From contig NC_088299.1 of the NCBI RefSeq assembly GCF_032854445.1, positions 15,123,608 through 15,187,607 on the forward strand: a stretch of DNA of 64,000 nucleotides. The letters are read 5' to 3'. Of this stretch, positions 55,362 through 64,000 are shown piece by piece (within the stretch, counting starts at the first letter, position 1; each line of letters starts with the position of its first letter). Source of the DNA: Liolophura sinensis. Its lineage: Eukaryota; Mollusca; Polyplacophora; Chitonida; Chitonidae. Below the pieces are notes generated by a model, which saw only the letters and a list, made by a program, of their open reading frames with translations, did no database searches and was not told where the DNA came from. The translations under genes and the position numbers were made by a program.

Positions 55362-55728
55362 TTCCCTCTCTCTTTCCTCTCTCTCTCTCTCTCTGCATTT
55401 TCAACTTTTCTAACTCTATCTCATGTTCCCTCTCTTTCTCTCTCTCTCTTTCCTCTTTCTCCAATCTCAACTTTAACTCAAACTGCTTAAACTTAAGCTC
55501 GGCATCAGACTGACCCTCGAACTCATAATCAGATAATGCAGAACTATCAAACTTCCCTATCTCCACTAAATGTTTCAACAAAGTATACTGCATATCTCTT
55601 TTCCTCCATGAAGACTTTACGGACAAACCTAAAAATGTCCCTAACTTAACCAAGTCTTCCTTCTTTAAACTCTCAAAAACATCCTGATAGGGCGCATTAA
55701 CAAACTGTTTAGGATCAAAATCTCCCAT
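55207..55728 (-). CDS. gag: Retrotransposon Gag N-terminus, frameshifted from the rest
   Basis: Begins MGDFDPKQFVNAPYQDVFES, an acidic/hydrophobic domain typical of Gag starts in this group, followed by Lys/Glu-rich helix sequence (LKFKQFELKLRLEKEEREREKE). True homology ends at the GA tract at 55377-55394; beyond it the frame is out of register and runs to a chance stop at 55207. A change of one GA unit joins it to the 555-codon frame. Confidence 0.85.
   Translation of the reverse strand: MGDFDPKQFVNAPYQDVFESLKKEDLVKLGTFLGLSVKSSWRKRDMQYTLLKHLVEIGKFDSSALSDYEFEGQSDAELKFKQFELKLRLEKEEREREKEREHEIELEKLKMQRERERGKREGSAERGKREGSAERGKGEGSPERGKREGSAERGEREGKRIGVPNEKVRGRER
55255..55395. repeat. CT/GA-rich tandem repeat within Gag coding region
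   Basis: Four to five units of about 30 bp (CTCTCTGCACTTCCCTCTCT, TTCC) and a pure (CT)9 at 55377-55394. In the Gag frame these give repeats of QREEREREV. Confidence 0.9.
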
Positions 55729-55833
55729 TGTAAATATTTAGCCACTGAATCATTCACCGTTAAAATTAAGCAATCGCTTCTCACATGTGTTTAATTTCAA
55801 ATATCCGGCGCAAAACAAAAGGGAAACAATCAG

Positions 55834-55851
55834 TTCCCGGACAAGCCCCCA
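55834..55851 (-). other. Primer-binding site, tRNA-Pro type
   Basis: Minus strand TGGGGGCTTGTCCGGGAA, five bases after the LTR end. It matches at 16 of 18 bases, by memory, the tRNA-Pro primer site used by murine-leukaemia-type retroviruses. Confidence 0.7.
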
Positions 55852-55856
55852 ATTTC

Positions 55857-56350
55857 TGTTACGGTATTGAAAGCAGCAACAGAAAACAGACTCAGTGACT
55901 CAATATTACAATGTAAACAATGCTTTATATATAAAATGAGACGTACAGTTTTTACAGACAGTTCAACAACAACAACAACATACACATCAGTATTATCGGT
56001 CTTTACAAGTTTTCATTTCACCTTTGCATCCCAAGGAATGTATTCCAGGAAATCCAACGTAAAGACCATGGGATAAACACACAATTCACACAAGTCACAA
56101 ATTGTCCTAGACAGGTACTTCGCCAGGTTAGCGAACACGGACACAGTACACAGGTTACACAGAACTGGAACAGTCAAGCCTTTGAATGACGTCACACCCG
56201 CAGAGCACAACACAGGGTAAATACAGGCATGGAGGTATAATCCACTTTAAAACAGTCACAGCTCCCGCAGAAGCTCACAAACGAGCCGTTCAGAGACGTA
56301 GAGTAATGTCACCTTGTGGCAGAACGAACGTCCTTTGCAAAACTGAAAAC
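55857..56350 (-). repeat. 5' LTR (right), truncated
   Basis: Inner end TGTTACGGTATTG (plus strand) at 55857. Homology with the left LTR stops abruptly at 56350, after AAAACTGAAAAC, and the 58-bp minisatellite of unit C starts (TGGTGGAAATATGTC). About 1.3 kb of LTR, including the promoter, is missing. Confidence 0.85.
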
Positions 56351-57480
56351 TGGTGGAAATATGTCCGGTTTCGGTGACTGACCTACGCGTTTTAGTGTGA
56401 TGGAATCGTGATCTCTGGTTTTGGCCTCATGGAAGTATGTCGTAGAGTTTTAGAACAATACAATTGTTAACTGTGGTTTTGGTCTAATGAAAGTATGACT
56501 TAAGGTTTTAGTGTAATAAAATTGTGACCTGTGGTTTGGATGTAATGGAAGTGTCACCTAAAGTTTTAGTGTAATGGAATTGTGATCTTTGGTTTTGGTC
56601 TAATGAAAGTATGACCTAAAGTTTTAGTGTAATGGAATTGTTATTTTAGGTTTTGGTCTAATGAAAGTATAACCTAAACTTTTAGTGTAATGGAATTGTT
56701 ATGTGTGATTTTGGTGTAATATAACTATGACCTACGGTTTTAGTGTAGTGGAATTGTGGTCTGTGGTTTTGGTCTAATGAAAGTATGACCTAAAGTTTTA
56801 GTGTATTGGAATCGTGATCTCTGGTTTTGGTCTAATGAAAGCATGACCTAAGGTTTTAGTGTAGTGGAATTGTTATCTGTGGTTTTGGCCTAAAATAATA
56901 TGACCTAAGATTTTAGTGTAATGGAATTGTGGTCTGTGGTTTTGATCTAATAAAAGTATGACCTAAGGTTTTAGTGTAATGGAGTTGTGACTTTTGATTT
57001 TGATCTAATAAAAGTATGACCTAAGGTTTTAGTGTAATGGAATTGTGGTCTGTGGTTTTGATCTAATAAAAGTATGACCTAAGGTTTTAGTGTAATGGAA
57101 TTGTGACTTTTGATTTTGATCTAATAAAAATATGACCTAAGGTTTTAGTGTAATGGAATTGTGATCTGTGGTTTTGGTCTAATGAAAGTATGACCTAGAG
57201 TTTTAGTGTAATGGAACTGCAACCAGTTGTTTGGTGTAATGGAACTATGTTCTGAGGTTTTAGTGTAGTGGAATTGTGACCTGTGGTTTTGTTTTAATGG
57301 AAGTATGACCTAAGGTTTTATTGTAATGGAATTGCGACCTGTGGTTTTGGTATAATGGAAGTATGACCTACGGTTTTATTGTAATGGAATTGCGACCTAT
57401 TGTTTTGGTGTAATGGTAGTATCACGTAAGATTTTAGTGTAATGACATTGTGATCTGTTGTCTAACGGCAATATACCGTG
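56351..57480. repeat. Minisatellite, 58-bp unit, unit C
   Basis: About 19 units of the same 58-bp repeat as 43880-44585, with internal dimers (for example alternating GTGGTCTGTGG and GTGACTTTTGA units at 56930-57130). Confidence 0.95.
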
Positions 57481-57489
57481 GGCACTGAC

Positions 57490-58454
57490 GGAAAGAAATG
57501 TTCGGGAGTGAGGTTGAGTCATTATTATTTCTGAGCCGTAGTTCACAGCGTTTGAATAAGATTTTTCAAATAATAAGCAACATTGGGTTTTACATTGATG
57601 AGAAAGTATTTGTCAACCACACAAGCAGACGACATCATCTAAGTGTTTATTTAATAATAGACACGGTAATAAAATACAAGGGTAAAGTTTGAACAGTCAG
57701 ATGTAAAGATATGTAGTTATATTGAAGAACTTTACTATTTTTGGATTAATTTTTATTGTGCGTTATAATCTTGTCTTTTCCTAATGACCGTGTACGCGCG
57801 AAGCAGAAGGCCTGGATAACCCTCCCGGGCACTAATGTTGGGCATGTTGGAAGGACAGTCCTTCGCAGGAGGCTCTGTTAGTATTACTGCTATCCCCACC
57901 TTTTTCACTGTTGGCAACTAAAGGGTGGAGCAGAAATTCATGAAAGCAAGGTGCCGACATGTTTTAGGGAAGGTTTAACATTGTACACCGTCGCTTTTGC
58001 GCAGATTTGGTCAAGTAACTTTGAGGCCGTATTGAATTATGTGTCTCCACAAAAGTAAGTAAGTTACACATTCTGTCAGAAATTTTTAACCTTGTTATGT
58101 GTAATGAGGCTAATTCTGAAAATCATTTTAACTAATCGGAAGTGACGTCATAAAAACCCGAAGGGATTGTGTCTTCTTTAAAGATGATACTAGAAACATG
58201 GGAGTAATACTATTCTCTAATGATATCCTAATGCATAGACACAAAATTCGCGAAATGTGAAGTGGCACCATAAATAAATAAATAGCAGCTGGAGCCCCTT
58301 CGCAGATATATTCTCAGAATGTCTTTCAGTTTGATAGAACGAAACTATGTATTGTTTATACATGTATAATATAAATTAGTATGGTTAAACAGTAAGAAAA
58401 GTTCATTAATTTGGCTCCAGGTACAGTTTATTAATTTAAACAGCTTTGAACATG
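57490..58454. other. No gene seen; shared with unit B
   Basis: Matches 44590-45200, with an extra 58-bp-scale to 300-bp segment near 57790-58110 that B lacks. No exon recognised. Confidence 0.5.
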
Positions 58455-58585
58455 AGGCCAGTCACTGGTTACCCCCGGGATCTCCCCGGTTTCCTCCCGA
58501 AATATTGCTGGCCACCGTGGTGTTAGTGAAATATTCTCGTGTAAGGCGTAAAACACTACTCAAATAGATAAATAAATAAATACAT
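58455..58585 (+). mobile_element. Truncated tRNA-headed SINE, plus orientation
   Basis: CCCGGTTTCCTCCCGAAATA, GCTGGCCACCGTGGTG, TTAGTGAAATATTCTCGTGT and a GATAAATAAATAAATAC tail; same insertion as 45217-45350. Confidence 0.85.
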
Positions 58586-58665
58586 TCAGCATGAGGTAAA
58601 GTTGTCAATACAATGACAAACCTATTAGGGATACACATACAAATCAGTTACTCTTGGAAAAAATC

Positions 58666-58671
58666 TTTATT
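58666..58671 (-). terminator. Probable poly(A) signal of LU gene C
   Basis: AATAAA on the minus strand in CACAAATAAAGA, 365 bases past the exon 3 stop. Confidence 0.5.
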
Positions 58672-59035
58672 TGTGCAACAAATGGACTTATAACAAGAAT
58701 TCAACGGGCCAGCGAACATAGAACATCATTCTTGTGGATTTTAGGACAACGTGGACATGTCATAAATCATCTGACTGAAGTCTCTCCGATCATCTGAATA
58801 AATGAATTCTTGTTTTGTAGATACGGCTCTTATAAGCTTTGTATTTAATGGATTATGATTCTGATTCTTTCAATTTCTGGAACTATTCAAGAGTCACACG
58901 TACAGTAAATTTTCACCGAATTATTAAAAACGTAAACAAACATGTATCCATTCTCAATAACAACGGTAGTATTTAGTCATACGATTATATATATTTTTGT
59001 GTTTCTTGAAACTGAAAAGCGGAAGTACAGCGCTT

Positions 59036-60074
59036 TTAGAGCTGACGTGCCAGCACCGCCAGGACCAGCCCAGCCAGCCAAGAGAATCTCTTGGCGCTAA
59101 TGCTGAGCTGACCATTGCATAAATCTGTAGAGCATACACAACCTGTTGCATCAACAGAGGTGACGGTCGCAATGGAAGCAAAGCCCGCTCGCAGTTTGGT
59201 TTTATCCTCGTCAGTAGCTGCATAACACCTATCTGAGATAGTGGTATTTAGGGTGCAGCCACGAGTCACCGCACCCAACTTTACGTCCTCTGATTTAAAA
59301 AACAAACAATCACAAAACGTCATTATCATAAGATAAGCCATCAGTAAGCATTTGAAAAGTATTGATTTTAAAGTTATGACTTCTATCACACTTCAGTCAC
59401 TGTATTGGTGTCATCATCGGAAATAAATGTACAGAAGAAGTAGTACAAGGCTTATAAAATACCAAGAATCCCAGAATTTGCAATCATGTTTTACCAAGCA
59501 GAAAATTAGATGACAGGCTTGTGATATATCCATGCTGATAGCCTATAGGTATTTCTTGAAGAAAGGCATCAGGTATAGAGTTTATCAAAGAAGAAAGACT
59601 GTAGGAAAAGTAACTTTTTCACATAGATAATAAGTTACTCGGCAAGTAGGACAGGGCGATTCACAAAGGAAGAGTATTACGGTATCGTCATGCGAAACTG
59701 GGCAAGCAGGACAGGGCGATTCACAAAGGAAGAGTATTACGGTATCGTCATGTCTTGAAAATTGGCTTGAAAATTCACCAAAATTTCAAAGAATTTTAGT
59801 AATGCTTTAAATTGTATACATGTATATTTGTAAACTAAATCAAATTAGTTTTCGCTATGGGAAACATGACGAAAATTACCTCCAACCACCGAAAATTCCA
59901 CTGTGGCACTCACTTTGCCACATTTGTACTCCCTATCGGAGCGACACGTTTGTTGCCTGGTACCACTGTTTTTGCAGTCCTCGTCAGAAGAGGATGTGAT
60001 TGCAGACAAGGCTTGGTTCACCCTTGGATCGGATGATTCTAGATGGTAATAGTTACAGACATAGCACCGCAGGC
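59036..60074 (-). CDS. Ly6/uPAR (LU) domain protein, GPI-anchored, copy C: exons 2 and 3
   Basis: Exon 2 is 59880-60074 and exon 3 is 59036-59289, with the same splice sites, lengths and phases as copy A. All ten LU cysteines and the GPI-type tail are intact, so the copy looks functional. By spacing, its signal-peptide exon should be about 5.5 kb further right, beyond the window. Against copy A it has eight base changes in these two exons, all altering the residue (one in exon 2, seven in exon 3), including the run KVDTV to KLGAV, N to D and two G to A changes. Confidence 0.8.
59637..59756. repeat. 60-bp tandem repeat in LU intron 2, two copies (unit C)
   Basis: Same as 20010-20130. Confidence 0.9.
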
Positions 60075-60234
60075 CTAAAGAAAGAAACGTGCAGAGTTAC
60101 TCCGTAAATACATCTAATTCTCTGACAGCTTTTCTCTTCCTGTATTTATTTACTTGAGTGTTGGTTATCCCCATACTCTGCCTTAACTCACACAGTCTGT
60201 AAATTTCTGTGATGTAGTCTAGATATCTCCATGG

Positions 60235-60930
60235 AGGGAATAAACTTCAGTGTAAGGTCGGTATATAGCTCAGCGTCAGCTTGTACGTTCCTGTGACGTG
60301 GTCTATATATCCTTATGGAGAGATTAAACCTTGGTGTAAGGTCGGCATATAGCTCAGCATCAGTTTGTACGTTCTTGTGACGTGGTCTATATATCCTTAT
60401 GAAGAGACTTAACCTTGGTGTAAAGTCGGTATATAGAAGGGTTAGCTTGTACGTTCCTGTGACGCGGTCTATATATCCTTATGGAAGGATTAAACCTTGG
60501 TGTAGGGTCGGTATATACCTCAACGTCAGCTTGTACGTTCCTGTGACGCCGTCTATACATCCTTATGGAGAGATTAAACCTTGGTGTAAGCCAGGTATAA
60601 ATTGCTGGAGACATCAAATCTTGGTGTATCCAGTATATAGTTAAGCACCAACTTGTGCGTTCCTGGAGAGATTAAACTTTGGTGTATTTAGTCTAGAGTT
60701 AAGCACCATCTTGTACGCTCCTGGAGAGATTCATTTTTGGTGTATTCAGTATACAATTAGGCACCAGCTTGTACGTTCCTGGAGGGATTCAGTTTTGGTG
60801 TATTTAGTCTATAGTTCAGCACCAGCTTGTACGCTCCTGGAGAGATTCATTTTTGGTGTATTCAGTATATAGTTAAGGGCCAGTATTTACTTTCCCGGAG
60901 AATATAAATCATGGCGTACGATCAGAATAT
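60235..60930. repeat. Minisatellite in LU intron 1, unit C
   Basis: Same unit number and order as in unit A (20590-21300), unlike the expanded B array. Confidence 0.9.
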
Positions 60931-60934
60931 AGAT

Positions 60935-63750
<2,816 letters not shown>

Positions 63751-63756
63751 GCGATG

Positions 63757-64000
63757 AGAGTGAGTGATTGGGTTTAACGCCGTGCTTAACAATTTTTCAG
63801 TCATATGACGACGAAGGAATCCTTAGAGTGCATGCAATGTGCCTCATTGTTGCAGGAAGGATTTCCACCGCTCTTTTTTCTAGTGCTGCTTCACTGAGAC
63901 GAGTTACCGAAGGCAAGTAAGCCGCCCTGCCCGAACCATTATATTGATACGTATCAACCAGTGGTTGCAATATCCCCTTCATGCTGAACGTCAAGAAAGG
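63757..64000 (-). mobile_element. SINE-like element of the CACTCACTC-tailed family, cut by window end
   Basis: Near-identical to 24125-24370, at the same place in unit C. Confidence 0.75.

Larger units (their letters stand above)
49941..56350 (-). mobile_element. LTR retrotransposon, Ty3/Gypsy class with integrase upstream of RT (Gmr1-like order), defective
   Basis: From right to left: truncated 5' LTR, primer-binding site, Gag, zinc knuckle, aspartic protease, integrase, RT thumb/RNase H, polypurine tract, 3' LTR running into the gap. Integrase before RT/RNase H inside a Gypsy-type element is the arrangement reported for Gmr1 and relatives. The visible LTR overlap (420 bp) shows four substitutions and one single-base indel, so insertion or exchange is recent. 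The copy cannot be autonomous: the RT catalytic core is missing and the Gag frame is broken. Target-site duplications are not visible at either end. Confidence 0.9.

Noticed and set aside
55085-55513. Plus-strand Ser/Leu/Phe-rich frames at 55.1-55.5 kb
   Set aside because: Mirror image of the GA-rich Gag coding repeat on the minus strand.

Overview
This is eukaryotic, intron-containing, AT-rich nuclear DNA, most likely from a mollusc. That assignment rests on repeat types, not on a recognised gene: tRNA-headed SINEs with an AAATAAATAAA-type tail, and a second SINE-like family ending in CACTCACTC, both of which I know mainly from bivalve and gastropod genomes. There is no bacterial-style gene organisation. 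Only two things are convincingly protein-coding: a small family of Ly6/uPAR-type (LU, three-finger fold) genes on the minus strand, and one LTR retrotransposon, also on the minus strand. Most of the rest is minisatellite DNA and old transposon debris.

Layout. 1-11.5 kb: mostly unannotatable DNA with a 22-bp minisatellite (0.95-2.4 kb), SINE pieces and a dead Tc1/mariner fragment (8.7 kb). 11.5-15.1 kb: a 38-bp array followed by a 62-bp G-rich array with higher-order structure. 15.1-26.8 kb: duplication unit A, holding a complete LU gene with three coding exons whose splice phases fit exactly, plus a probable non-coding first exon and promoter. 28.85-31.4 kb: a 76-bp array. 35.0-39.25 kb: a 55-bp array, free of stop codons in all antisense frames over long stretches. 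39.55-49.74 kb: unit B, a diverged copy of A whose LU exons carry a one-base deletion. 49.74-49.94 kb: assembly gap. 49.94-56.35 kb: a minus-strand Ty3/Gypsy-class retrotransposon with the unusual order Gag-protease-integrase-RT/RNase H; the catalytic fingers/palm part of its reverse transcriptase is missing. 56.35-64.0 kb: unit C, nearly identical to A over the LU gene but like B in its left flank.

How it fits together. The LU products should be secreted and GPI-anchored: signal peptide, ten-cysteine LU domain ending in CVCSTDLCNG, hydrophobic tail. The locus has been triplicated, probably by unequal or ectopic exchange among its repeats, and the copies are mosaics. Copies A and C differ at eight coding positions in exons 2-3, and all eight change an amino acid. 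The retrotransposon lies exactly at the B/C junction beside the gap, with one LTR truncated, so that junction is either a rearrangement point or an assembly artefact. All statements come from reading the sequence by eye; no database search or alignment program was used.
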